From: a bacterium
GTDB lineage: Bacteria; Vulcanimicrobiota; Xenobia; Xenobiales; Xenobiaceae
DNA: 7,184 nt
Assembly (NCBI GenBank): GCA_017444045.1
Contig: JAFSXO010000228.1
Coordinates: forward strand, 1-7,184
Direction of reading: 5' to 3'
Program-made: the position numbers and the translations under genes
The notes under the pieces: model-generated
The model's database searches: none
What the model saw: the letters and a program-made list of their open reading frames with translations, nothing else
What the model was told of the DNA's origin: nothing
Shown here: positions 1 through 6,091 of the stretch, in pieces
How the letters are laid out: the number at the start of each line of letters is the position of its first letter
How positions within the stretch are numbered: position 1 is the stretch's first letter

Positions 1-73
1 TAATATTCTGCAAATTTTTAAGAGTTGCTATCGCATAAGCCAGCGATATGGCAGCGCATATCAGGAGCTTTCC

Positions 74-736
74 ATGGAATATATTCACCAGCTTATGTAT
101 TACTTCAGCGCCGACGGCATTAAAGACATCATCGCCTGGGGCGGGCTTGTCATTCTGGTGGCCATCATCTTTTCCGAAACCGGCCTGCTAATAGGCTTTT
201 TCCTCCCCGGCGATTCGCTGCTGGTAATATCCGGCTTCGTGGCTTCGGCAGCCGACGGCACCCTGCATATCGGCAGCCTGCTGTTCTGGCTCTGCCTGGC
301 CGCCATTTTGGGGGACACCACAGGCTATTATATCGGCAAGAAGGCCGGCAACGCTTTGTACAACCGCGAGCAAACCCGATGGTTTAGGCGCGATCATCTG
401 TTAAAGGCTAAAGATTTTTACGAGAAGTACGGCGGCATCACCATTGTCCTGGCGCGCTTTATGCCCTTTATCCGTACCTTTGCTCCCACCGTAGCCGGCA
501 TCGCCAAAATGGATTACGCCAAGTTCCTCTCGTTCAATATTTTCGGCGGCATCGGCTGGGTCTGCTCCATGGTGCTAATCGGCTACTACTTCGGCCAGAT
601 CCCCTTCGTGCAAAAGCACATCGAAAAGATGCTTCTGCTGATCATCTTCCTGTCACTGCTGCCCATCATCATCCAGGCCATCAAAGCCCGGAGAAACAAA
701 GAGCTGCAGCCCTCCGCCAGCGCCGACGCCCAGTAG
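74..736 (+). CDS. DedA family integral membrane protein (candidate undecaprenyl-phosphate flippase)
   Basis: A 220-residue polytopic membrane protein of the DedA/SNARE-associated (VTT domain) family, full length for the family. Seen in the sequence: the SETGLLIGFFLPGDSLL block (about 34-50), GDTTGYYIGKKAG (80-92) and ARFMPFIRTFAPTVAG (127-142). E35, D47, R128 and R134 match, with identical spacing (12 and 6), the acidic pair and arginine pair essential in E. coli YqjA/YghB. Hydrophobic segments lie around 21-33, 36-55, 66-82, 155-175 and 186-203; the basic tail KARRNKE is probably cytoplasmic. Family knowledge: some DedA proteins (UptA type) return undecaprenyl phosphate across the inner membrane, others affect membrane potential and antimicrobial-peptide tolerance; which applies here is inference. 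The start is ATG 74, with AGGAG at 63-67 and a 6-nt spacer. The frame stays open upstream to the window edge, but family similarity begins near this ATG. The stop is 6 nt before ftsE, suggesting co-transcription. Confidence 0.93.
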   Translation: MEYIHQLMYYFSADGIKDIIAWGGLVILVAIIFSETGLLIGFFLPGDSLLVISGFVASAADGTLHIGSLLFWLCLAAILGDTTGYYIGKKAGNALYNREQTRWFRRDHLLKAKDFYEKYGGITIVLARFMPFIRTFAPTVAGIAKMDYAKFLSFNIFGGIGWVCSMVLIGYYFGQIPFVQKHIEKMLLLIIFLSLLPIIIQAIKARRNKELQPSASADAQ

Positions 737-742
737 CCAGCC

Positions 743-1462
743 ATGCCAGAGCCAATTATTCAGATGCACAACGTGAGCCTTATCTACCCCAACGGTACGC
801 GGGGGCTCAACGCCATAGACATGACCATTAACCGCGGCGAGTTCGTGTTCCTCGTGGGACACACAGGCTCGGGGAAATCTAGCCTCATGAAGCTGATCTA
901 CCGCGAGCACGACCCCACCAGCGGCGCGGTTTACGTCGAGGGAATAGAGATCAGCGACATGAAGCGCAGCCAGATTCCCTTCCTGCGCCGGCGCATAGGT
1001 GTAATTTTCCAGGACTTCCGCCTTTTGGGGCACAAAACCGTCTATGAGAATGTCGCTTACGCGCTTCAGGTGACCGGGGTCAGCCGCTACGTCATGCCGC
1101 GCAAGGTCAACAAAGCCCTCACCCTGGTCAACCTGCAGGACAAGGCCGACAGACTGCCCAATCAGCTGTCGGGCGGCGAGCAGCAGCGCGTAGCCATTGC
1201 CCGCGCCCTAATCAACGATCCCATCATCCTGCTAGCCGATGAGCCTACGGGAAATTTAGATCCCGATTCCTCATGGGACATTATGCAGATTCTCTCCAAG
1301 GTCAACGTCAGCGGCACAACCGTGGTAGTCGCCACCCACAACCAGCAGTTAGTCGATGTAATGCAGAAGCGCGTTATCGTTATGAACCGCGGCGAAATGG
1401 TGCAGGACGTAGAGCATGGCCGGTACGCCACTTCAGCCTTAGGGCCGATGCCCACGCTGTAA
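743..1462 (+). CDS. ftsE: Cell division ATP-binding protein FtsE
   Basis: A 239-residue ABC ATPase, the cytoplasmic subunit of the FtsEX complex, which powers activation of an extracytoplasmic peptidoglycan hydrolase at the septum. All ABC motifs are visible and intact: Walker A GHTGSGKS (39-46, K45), Q-loop Q90, signature LSGGEQQ (142-148), Walker B ILLADEP (162-168, D166 and E167), D-loop around NLDPD (171-175) and H-loop H199. The YPNG...L..ID opening, FLRRRIGVIFQDFRLL (80-95) and the TV-ENV-A block are typical of FtsE rather than of LolD or MacB ATPases, and the ftsX neighbour confirms it. The start at 743 adds about four residues to the usual FtsE N terminus. No clear Shine-Dalgarno is seen before it, and the gene begins 6 nt after the DedA stop, so translational coupling is likely. 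M8 (position 764) is a less likely alternative start because it also lacks a ribosome-binding site. Confidence 0.97.
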   Translation: MPEPIIQMHNVSLIYPNGTRGLNAIDMTINRGEFVFLVGHTGSGKSSLMKLIYREHDPTSGAVYVEGIEISDMKRSQIPFLRRRIGVIFQDFRLLGHKTVYENVAYALQVTGVSRYVMPRKVNKALTLVNLQDKADRLPNQLSGGEQQRVAIARALINDPIILLADEPTGNLDPDSSWDIMQILSKVNVSGTTVVVATHNQQLVDVMQKRVIVMNRGEMVQDVEHGRYATSALGPMPTL

Positions 1463-1480
1463 AAGCTCAGCCGCACCCTA

Positions 1481-1510
1481 GCCGATGCCACTTTTAGCTA
1501 TTGGCATGGC
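1481..1510 (+). other. Hairpin in the ftsE-ftsX gap
   Basis: ATGCCA (1485-1490) is perfectly complementary to TGGCAT (1502-1507) around an 11-nt loop. The stem extends by three more pairs (GCC 1481-1483 with GGC 1508-1510) if G1484 is bulged. It lies 14 nt before the AGGAGG of ftsX and after the ftsE stop. No T-tract follows, so it is not an intrinsic terminator. It could influence mRNA processing or the ftsE:ftsX translation ratio, which is inference only. Confidence 0.4.
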
Positions 1511-1524
1511 GCATAACGACGCTC

Positions 1525-1530
1525 AGGAGG
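1525..1530 (+). promoter_or_regulatory. Strong Shine-Dalgarno deciding the ftsX start
   Basis: A full AGGAGG lies 8 nt upstream of the ATG at 1539. The earlier in-frame ATG at 1485 has no purine-rich site before it and sits inside the hairpin at 1481-1510. The motif therefore places the ftsX start at 1539 and removes 18 residues from the longest possible reading. Confidence 0.85.
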
Positions 1531-1538
1531 TTTCAGGA

Positions 1539-3044
1539 ATGGCCAGCATAGCGCCCAACAATCAGCCGGCACCATCAGACAGCGCCGAGAAGAGACAGCT
1601 GACAGCTGACAGCCAAGATCAGCCCGCCGAAAGCCGTCCTCAAGCTGCTGGCCCCGCAGCTCCAAACGCCGAGACAGCATCCGCGTCAGCCGCCAGCCAG
1701 TCCCAGAGCGCTGCCCCCGGCCAGGACGCAGGAGCGACCCTGAATGCCGCCAAGGACAAGGCCAGCTCCGCCGCGCCTGAGAGCCGGGCTATTAGCGCCG
1801 CTTCAGAAGCCACCTCCGCCGGCAGCCAGCCGGCACCAGCAGAAGCTGCCTCCGGCCAGGCCGGAGCCGCCCCCCAGCACAGCGATACCAGCCTGGAGCA
1901 GAACGGCAAAGCCGCCAATAAAACCGAGCCCAAAGCAGCCCCTGCCCCAGCGGCAAAAATCAATGACGCCGTACCTCCGCCTCCGGTGCTAAAGCCACTG
2001 CCGCCGGGCACAGCCGCGCCCAGAAAACCGGCACTGGTCCAGAAATCCTCATCGAAAAAGAAGAATAAAAAATTCCCCAGCATAGCCCCGCCCAGCCCCG
2101 GCGATGCCGCTGCCCAAGCCGCGCCGGCAGACGACGAAGCCCCGAGGAAGCGCTACACGCCTTCGGGAGGCTACTATCTGGAATGCTTTCTGCGCGAGGT
2201 AGTCACCAATATTCGCCGCAATCCCATGATGAGCATAGCCTCTATCTCGACAGCCATGGTGCTGGCGCTGATTCTCGGCATGTTCACCCTGGTGATCGCC
2301 AATCTGGATCAGCTAGCCCAGGAGCTGGCCAGAGAGATGCAGATAAAGGTCTACATGGCCAACTCCTTCCCCTCCGAGGAGGCCCAGGAGTGCCAGGAGC
2401 ATCTGCTCAGAATCGAGCACGTAACCGGCGTGGTATTCGTGCCCAAAAGCGAGGCCTTCGCCAAGCTGCGCGAGCGCCTGGGCGGGCGCATAAGCCTGGA
2501 GGATATCGAGCAGAATCCCCTTCCCGACGCGTTCCAGGTCTCTGTAGACGATCCCAAATATCTGGACGATACCGCCCAGCGCATACACGAGATAACCACC
2601 GTGGAAAAGGTGGACTACGGACGCGACGAGGCCAGCAAGCTGCTGGCGCTAAACAAGACTGTGCGCCTGGCTGGCTTTGTTATCCTGGGCCTGCTCTTCG
2701 CCTCCACGATCCTCATCGTCAGCAACACCATCCGCCTGACGGTTTTCGCCCGACGCAAGGAGATCGACATTATGCAGCTGGTAGGCGCCGCGGACTGGTT
2801 TATCCGCTGGCCCTTTATCCTGGAAGGCGTTTTCCAGGGGCTTATAGGCGCCAGCCTATCCGCGCTGGCCCTGGATTTAGGCTATAGGCTGGTCGTGCCT
2901 CACTTCCAGCGCTCCATCGCCTTTATTCCAGTCATACTCCCCAACGCCATCATCCCGTATTTATGGCTAGGCCTGACGCTCATGGGCTGCGCTGTAGGCG
3001 CTATCGGCAGTCTCATCTCGGTCAACCGTTACCTGAAGGCGTAG
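1539..3044 (+). CDS. ftsX: Cell division protein FtsX with a long disordered N-terminal extension
   Basis: A 501-residue permease-like partner of FtsE; it transmits ATPase movement across the membrane to a hydrolase. The FtsX core spans about 213-501, a normal size: TM1 about 231-254, an extracytoplasmic domain about 255-375 (with VPKSEAFAKLRERLGG and NPLPDAFQV), TM2 about 377-397, the hallmark block TVFARRKEIDIMQLVGA (401-417), TM3 about 422-446 and TM4 about 472-495. The unusual part is residues 1-212, cytoplasmic by family topology. By count residues 1-200 hold 54 Ala and 29 Pro, no Cys, and no aromatic before F179; a basic patch SSSKKKNKK lies at 170-178. E. coli FtsX has a cytoplasmic tail of only several dozen residues. 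The extension is in frame, with no stop or internal start that would restore a short FtsX. The start at 1539 follows AGGAGG; 1485 is the rejected alternative. The stop is 3 nt before envC. Confidence 0.95.
   Translation: MASIAPNNQPAPSDSAEKRQLTADSQDQPAESRPQAAGPAAPNAETASASAASQSQSAAPGQDAGATLNAAKDKASSAAPESRAISAASEATSAGSQPAPAEAASGQAGAAPQHSDTSLEQNGKAANKTEPKAAPAPAAKINDAVPPPPVLKPLPPGTAAPRKPALVQKSSSKKKNKKFPSIAPPSPGDAAAQAAPADDEAPRKRYTPSGGYYLECFLREVVTNIRRNPMMSIASISTAMVLALILGMFTLVIANLDQLAQELAREMQIKVYMANSFPSEEAQECQEHLLRIEHVTGVVFVPKSEAFAKLRERLGGRISLEDIEQNPLPDAFQVSVDDPKYLDDTAQRIHEITTVEKVDYGRDEASKLLALNKTVRLAGFVILGLLFASTILIVSNTIRLTVFARRKEIDIMQLVGAADWFIRWPFILEGVFQGLIGASLSALALDLGYRLVVPHFQRSIAFIPVILPNAIIPYLWLGLTLMGCAVGAIGSLISVNRYLKA
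1594..1614 (+). repeat. Three tandem 7-bp units in the ftsX extension
   Basis: GACAGCT is repeated at 1594-1600 and 1601-1607, followed by GACAGCC at 1608-1614. The unit is not a multiple of three, so gain or loss of one copy would shift the ftsX frame near its start. The tract is short, so active slippage is unproven. Confidence 0.7.
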
Positions 3045-3047
3045 CTT

Positions 3048-4199
3048 ATGAAAAAGCCCCCCATCCGCATATTGCTGATTCTTGCGCTGCTCTGCTCTTT
3101 TGCCCCAGCCATGGCGCAGAGCCCCGGCTCGCTGCGCAAGGATCTGCGCGACACAAAAAGCCAGCTTCACTATCAGCAGAGCCGCCTGGACACGCTTAAC
3201 GAGAGAGAGCGCGATCTAGCGCGCCAGCTCAGCAATTCCCAGTACGACCTTCAGGAGAGCCGCACGGCCCTGAACAATACGATAGCTCGCCTGGAGAACG
3301 CCCAAAACCGCTATGAGGACATTCAGACTCGCCTCAGCATAGCCACCGAGAAGTACAAGCACTCCCTGCACATTCTGGGCCAGCGCCTGCGCGATATTTA
3401 TATGCAGGGCGATATGGGCTATCTGCTCGTACTGCTAGGCTCGCAGAGCTTTACCGATTTTCTCGACTACGCCCACTATATTTCCATTATCGTCAGCCGC
3501 GACTACGATCTGCTCGACGAGGTTAGGCAGCTTAAAGCCGAGCTGACCAGCCAGGCTCAGGCCGCCCAGGAAGCGCTGATCGAGATGCGCCAGCTACGCG
3601 ACGCCCAGGAGGAAAGGGTGAGCAAGCTCAGCAAAATCGAACAGCGCCGCGCCGAGCTGCTCAGCGATGTGCAAAGCCAGCGCGACAAAGTGGCCAGATA
3701 CGTTACGGAGCTGGAGGGCAGCACCCAGGAACTGGAAAACAAGCTGCACAGAACTATAACCAAGCGCCAGTCGTACGCCCGCCCGCACATACCCCAGAAG
3801 AAACGCACCTGGGGCACGGGCCGCTATATCACTCCCGCAGAAGGCCCCATCACCTCGCCTTACGGCTACCGCATCCACCCTATATTCGGAACCATGCGCT
3901 TCCATTCGGGCATAGATATCGGCGCTTATTACGGTTCCAGCATTTTGGCGGCCGACAGCGGCATCGTCATCGAAGCCGGATGGATTGGCGGTTACGGCAA
4001 TACCGTCATGATCGACCACGGCGGCGGTTACAGCACGCTGTACGGACACTGCTCCCAGCTCTATGTGCACCCCGGCCAAATGGTCAGCCAGGGAGAGGCT
4101 ATAGCCGCCGTGGGCAGCACCGGCAATTCGACCGGTCCGCACCTGCATTTCGAGGTGCGCATAAACGGTGATCCGGTGGACCCGCTAGGCTTTATTTAA
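3048..4199 (+). CDS. envC: EnvC-like secreted coiled-coil protein with a LytM/M23 peptidase domain
   Basis: A 383-residue exported murein hydrolase or activator, the expected FtsEX partner. Order of parts: signal peptide 1-23 (KK n-region, hydrophobic core, probable cut after AMA); long coiled coil about 28-110 and 150-240, interrupted by the EnvC/PcsB-type element RDIYMQGDMGYLLVLLGSQ (115-133) and the following FTDFLDY; a basic Pro-containing linker about 241-258; and a LytM/M23 domain about 259-380. In the LytM domain the zinc ligands H286 and D290 (FHSGID) and H367 (HLHFEV) are present, as are the catalytic histidines H334 (LYGH) and H365. E. coli EnvC has a degenerate site and only activates amidases; this protein appears competent to cleave peptide cross-links itself. 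The start follows the ftsX stop by 3 nt, with a weak GAAGG at 3035-3039 inside ftsX, which suggests coupling. The orthology-level name envC is less certain than the domain call. Confidence 0.93.
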   Translation: MKKPPIRILLILALLCSFAPAMAQSPGSLRKDLRDTKSQLHYQQSRLDTLNERERDLARQLSNSQYDLQESRTALNNTIARLENAQNRYEDIQTRLSIATEKYKHSLHILGQRLRDIYMQGDMGYLLVLLGSQSFTDFLDYAHYISIIVSRDYDLLDEVRQLKAELTSQAQAAQEALIEMRQLRDAQEERVSKLSKIEQRRAELLSDVQSQRDKVARYVTELEGSTQELENKLHRTITKRQSYARPHIPQKKRTWGTGRYITPAEGPITSPYGYRIHPIFGTMRFHSGIDIGAYYGSSILAADSGIVIEAGWIGGYGNTVMIDHGGGYSTLYGHCSQLYVHPGQMVSQGEAIAAVGSTGNSTGPHLHFEVRINGDPVDPLGFI

Positions 4200-4244
4200 T
4201 GTCAGTCCCGTTAGCAAAGTATCTCACGAACATATATGCGCTGC

Positions 4245-4303
4245 ACCAGCTTCCGCGCCGGCACTGCTTCGCTGCGCTCAGATGTGCCTTGCACGGAACT
4301 GGT
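4245..4303. repeat. 59-nt imperfect palindrome / long hairpin downstream of envC
   Basis: The arms ACCAGCTTCCG (4245-4255) and CGGAACTGGT (4294-4303) pair over 10 bp with a single bulged C at 4250. Inside, G4257 and C4258 pair with C4292 and G4291, and GGCAC (4260-4264) pairs with GTGCC (4284-4288). That gives about 17 pairs around a 19-nt loop. It begins 45 nt after the envC stop. No run of T follows, which argues against an intrinsic terminator. It could be a 3'-end stabilising or processing structure, or a copy of a dispersed palindromic repeat; the sequence alone does not decide. Confidence 0.55.
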
Positions 4304-4364
4304 TACTCGCTAAACCCGCTCACAGCACAGCTGAAAAACGCAGACATGAGTTTAGTTAACAGCA

Positions 4365-4394
4365 TTGACCCTAACATTATTTAAAAGTTATAAT
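4365..4394 (+). promoter_or_regulatory. Sigma-70-type promoter for the ctp genes
   Basis: A -35 box TTGACC (4365-4370; 5 of 6 consensus) and a perfect -10 box TATAAT (4389-4394) are separated by 18 nt, in an AT-rich island. Transcription should begin around 4401, giving a leader of about 57 nt before the ATG at 4458. It gives the two protease genes a transcription start separate from dedA-ftsEX-envC. An imperfect 10-bp direct repeat (TAACAGCATT 4357-4366, TAACATTATT 4372-4381) overlaps the -35 region and could be an operator, which is speculative. Confidence 0.85.
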
Positions 4395-4401
4395 AGCAGC
4401 A

Positions 4402-4429
4402 TCGTGAAGCTAGCGACTTAACTGCACGA
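4402..4429 (+). other. Short hairpin in the ctp 5' leader
   Basis: TCGTG (4402-4406) pairs with CACGA (4425-4429). An inner AAG/CTT (4407-4409 with 4417-4419) closes a 7-nt loop, leaving a 5-nt bulge. It sits right at the predicted 5' end of the transcript, where such stems often protect mRNA. It is weak and may be chance. Confidence 0.3.
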
Positions 4430-4457
4430 CTTTGGACATCTACGCGAGGAAACCATA

Positions 4458-6071
4458 ATGTACATTACCGCTCCTAAAGCGCGGACTCTTCATATCCGTA
4501 TGCTCATACTGGCTCTGGCCGCCGGACTGTTCATGTGCTGCGGCGCCCCGGCTCAGGCAGCGCCCACCGCCAAAGAGCTAAGCGAAAGCTACCGCTTTAT
4601 CGATCAGGCTTTCAGCAAAATACAGAATGAAGCCCTCGAAGAGCGCACCACTCTGGAACTGGTAAACGCCAGCCTAGACGGCATGATCCTGTACGTCGAA
4701 AGCAAAAAGCTCGACGCCAGCTTCATCAAGCACGCCCCGGCCGGCACCTCCGACAAGCAGGCCAAAGAGTATCTGCGCAAAATGCTGGTAAAAACGGCAA
4801 CGGCTTATCCGCAGCTTTACGAAAAACAGCGCCTGACCATGGAAGCGGTCAAGGGAGCGATGAATTCTATCGACCCCTACACAGTGTATCTCGATCCAGA
4901 TGCCTATAAGACTCTGCAGGACACCATGGCTGGCGGCAACTTCGGGGGAATTGGCGTAGTCGTATCCAAGGATAAGACCACCGACCGGCTCATCATCGTC
5001 GAGCCCATGCCCAACACTCCGGCTATGCGGGCAGGAATTCGCGCCAAGGATCACATCCTCAAGATCGGCACTACCGATGCCACTCACCTTTCCGTACAGG
5101 ACGCCTCTAAGCTCATGCGCGGCGAGCCTGGCACACCGGTAACCCTTACCATTCAGCGCGGAGCCGATACCCGCCCCTTCGAGGTCACCCTGGTGCGCGA
5201 GAAAATCCACGTTTCTACGGCTTCTGGCGAGGTGCTCGAAGAACAGGGCCACAAAATCGGCTACATCAACCTGTCAATATTTGGCGAAAGCACCAACCGC
5301 GAGCTTGAAGCCATAATGCGCGACTTCGACAAGCAGAACGTCGAAGGCTATGTTCTCGATGTGCGCAACAACGCCGGCGGCTATGTGTCGGCGGCGATCG
5401 ATACCTGCTCCAAATTCCTGCCTCCGGGTCTGCGCGTCACCTCCATCAATCCCCGCGTAGGCAAGGAAAGCGTGCGCACCTCCCGCCCGACCGGCATCCG
5501 CCGCACCAAGCCTCTGGTCGTCTTAGTAAACGGCTATTCCGCTAGCGCTTCGGAGATTACCGCCGGCGCTATGAAGGATCTCAACCGCGGCACCCTGGTC
5601 GGGGTCAAGACCTTCGGCAAGGGCAGCGTGCAGAACGTATTTCCCATCCGCTTCCCCGGCAAGGAATCCTCCGCCTTTAAGATCACCATCGCCCACTACC
5701 ACACCCCGTCTGGCCACGACATAAACAAAATGGGCATCACCCCTGACGTAGTAGTCGAGCTGCCCGAGGAGCAGGACAAAGACGCCAAATACGACGCCCA
5801 GAAGCAGGCGGCTATCGACGAGCTGATCAAAAAGCTTAACGGCACCGCCCAGGAAGACAAAGCTTCAGAAAACACCGAGCTTATTGTCGTCAACGGCTTT
5901 ATCGATGAGCGCAGCTATATCGACGAGCAGCTGAAGGGCAAGAGCTATACCATCGAAAAATCCCAAATAGAGCGCCAGGGCGACAAGCTGACCGAGACTG
6001 TCACAGTTACTACCAAAGACGGCCAAAACCGCCAGTATAAGTTCGATATATCCTCGGTACTGAGCTTATAA
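4458..6071 (+). CDS. ctp: Exported S41 C-terminal processing protease with PDZ domain
   Basis: A 537-residue carboxy-terminal processing protease (CtpA/Prc-type serine-lysine peptidase) acting outside the cytoplasmic membrane. Seen: a signal peptide with hydrophobic core 15-29 and probable cut after PAQA (34); an N-terminal helical region 40-145 ending in IDPYTVYLDP; a PDZ domain about 156-245 with FGGIGVVV; and a catalytic domain about 250-435. The expected S363 (SASASEI), K388 (TFGKGSVQ) and Q392 are present, and the S-K spacing of 25 matches E. coli Prc S430/K455. Two features are unusual. The helical element before IDPYT appears twice (about 45-82 and 105-145). A tail of about 75 residues (462-537), mixed Lys/Glu then beta-like, extends past the normal core. 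The start at 4458 follows GAGGA (4446-4450) by 7 nt. Exported CTPs elsewhere trim or degrade lipoproteins and murein hydrolases, so the adjacent EnvC-like protein is a plausible substrate by inference. Confidence 0.95.
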   Translation: MYITAPKARTLHIRMLILALAAGLFMCCGAPAQAAPTAKELSESYRFIDQAFSKIQNEALEERTTLELVNASLDGMILYVESKKLDASFIKHAPAGTSDKQAKEYLRKMLVKTATAYPQLYEKQRLTMEAVKGAMNSIDPYTVYLDPDAYKTLQDTMAGGNFGGIGVVVSKDKTTDRLIIVEPMPNTPAMRAGIRAKDHILKIGTTDATHLSVQDASKLMRGEPGTPVTLTIQRGADTRPFEVTLVREKIHVSTASGEVLEEQGHKIGYINLSIFGESTNRELEAIMRDFDKQNVEGYVLDVRNNAGGYVSAAIDTCSKFLPPGLRVTSINPRVGKESVRTSRPTGIRRTKPLVVLVNGYSASASEITAGAMKDLNRGTLVGVKTFGKGSVQNVFPIRFPGKESSAFKITIAHYHTPSGHDINKMGITPDVVVELPEEQDKDAKYDAQKQAAIDELIKKLNGTAQEDKASENTELIVVNGFIDERSYIDEQLKGKSYTIEKSQIERQGDKLTETVTVTTKDGQNRQYKFDISSVLSL

Positions 6072-6091
6072 GCAGGCTTCTCTACTAAAGC

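Larger units (their letters stand above)
4200..4457. other. 258-nt intergenic region between envC and ctp
   Basis: This is the only sizeable gap in the window. Its first half is GC-rich and contains a long imperfect hairpin (4245-4303). From about 4340 it becomes AT-rich and carries a strong promoter (4365-4394). The last part is the ctp leader with GAGGA at 4446-4450. A 61-codon frame starting at 4199 crosses it but has no ribosome-binding site or recognisable motif. I see no tRNA and no T-tract terminator. Confidence 0.7.

Noticed and set aside
27..52. Small hairpin (TATCGC 29-34 with GCGATA 43-48) and a TTGCTA box before the DedA gene
   Set aside because: There is no T-tract for a terminator and no convincing -10 at proper spacing for a promoter. 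It could be chance.
1485..1538. Longer ftsX start at ATG 1485
   Set aside because: It has no ribosome-binding site and lies in a hairpin, whereas ATG 1539 has a perfect AGGAGG 8 nt upstream.
1640..2083. 147-codon antisense frame opposite the ftsX extension
   Set aside because: It mirrors the Ala/Pro-rich codons, giving Gly/Ala-rich protein. No start context or motif supports a gene.
2183..2887. 234-codon + strand frame inside ftsX
   Set aside because: It is an out-of-frame shadow of the conserved FtsX core; its composition is Arg/Gly/Pro-rich with no domain signal.
4240..4320. tRNA-like folding in the envC-ctp gap
   Set aside because: There is no TTCRA-type T-loop, anticodon arm or acceptor stem; the pairing is one extended hairpin.
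4199..4384. 61-codon frame starting on the envC stop (TAATG overlap)
   Set aside because: It has no Shine-Dalgarno and no recognisable motif. It crosses the 59-nt palindrome and runs through the -35 box into the promoter spacer, so it looks like non-coding sequence that happens to be open.
4535..4565. Possible lipobox in the first S41 protein (FMCC near residues 26-28)
   Set aside because: Met or Cys precedes the cysteines where a small residue is needed, while a normal signal peptidase I site (PAQA) follows.
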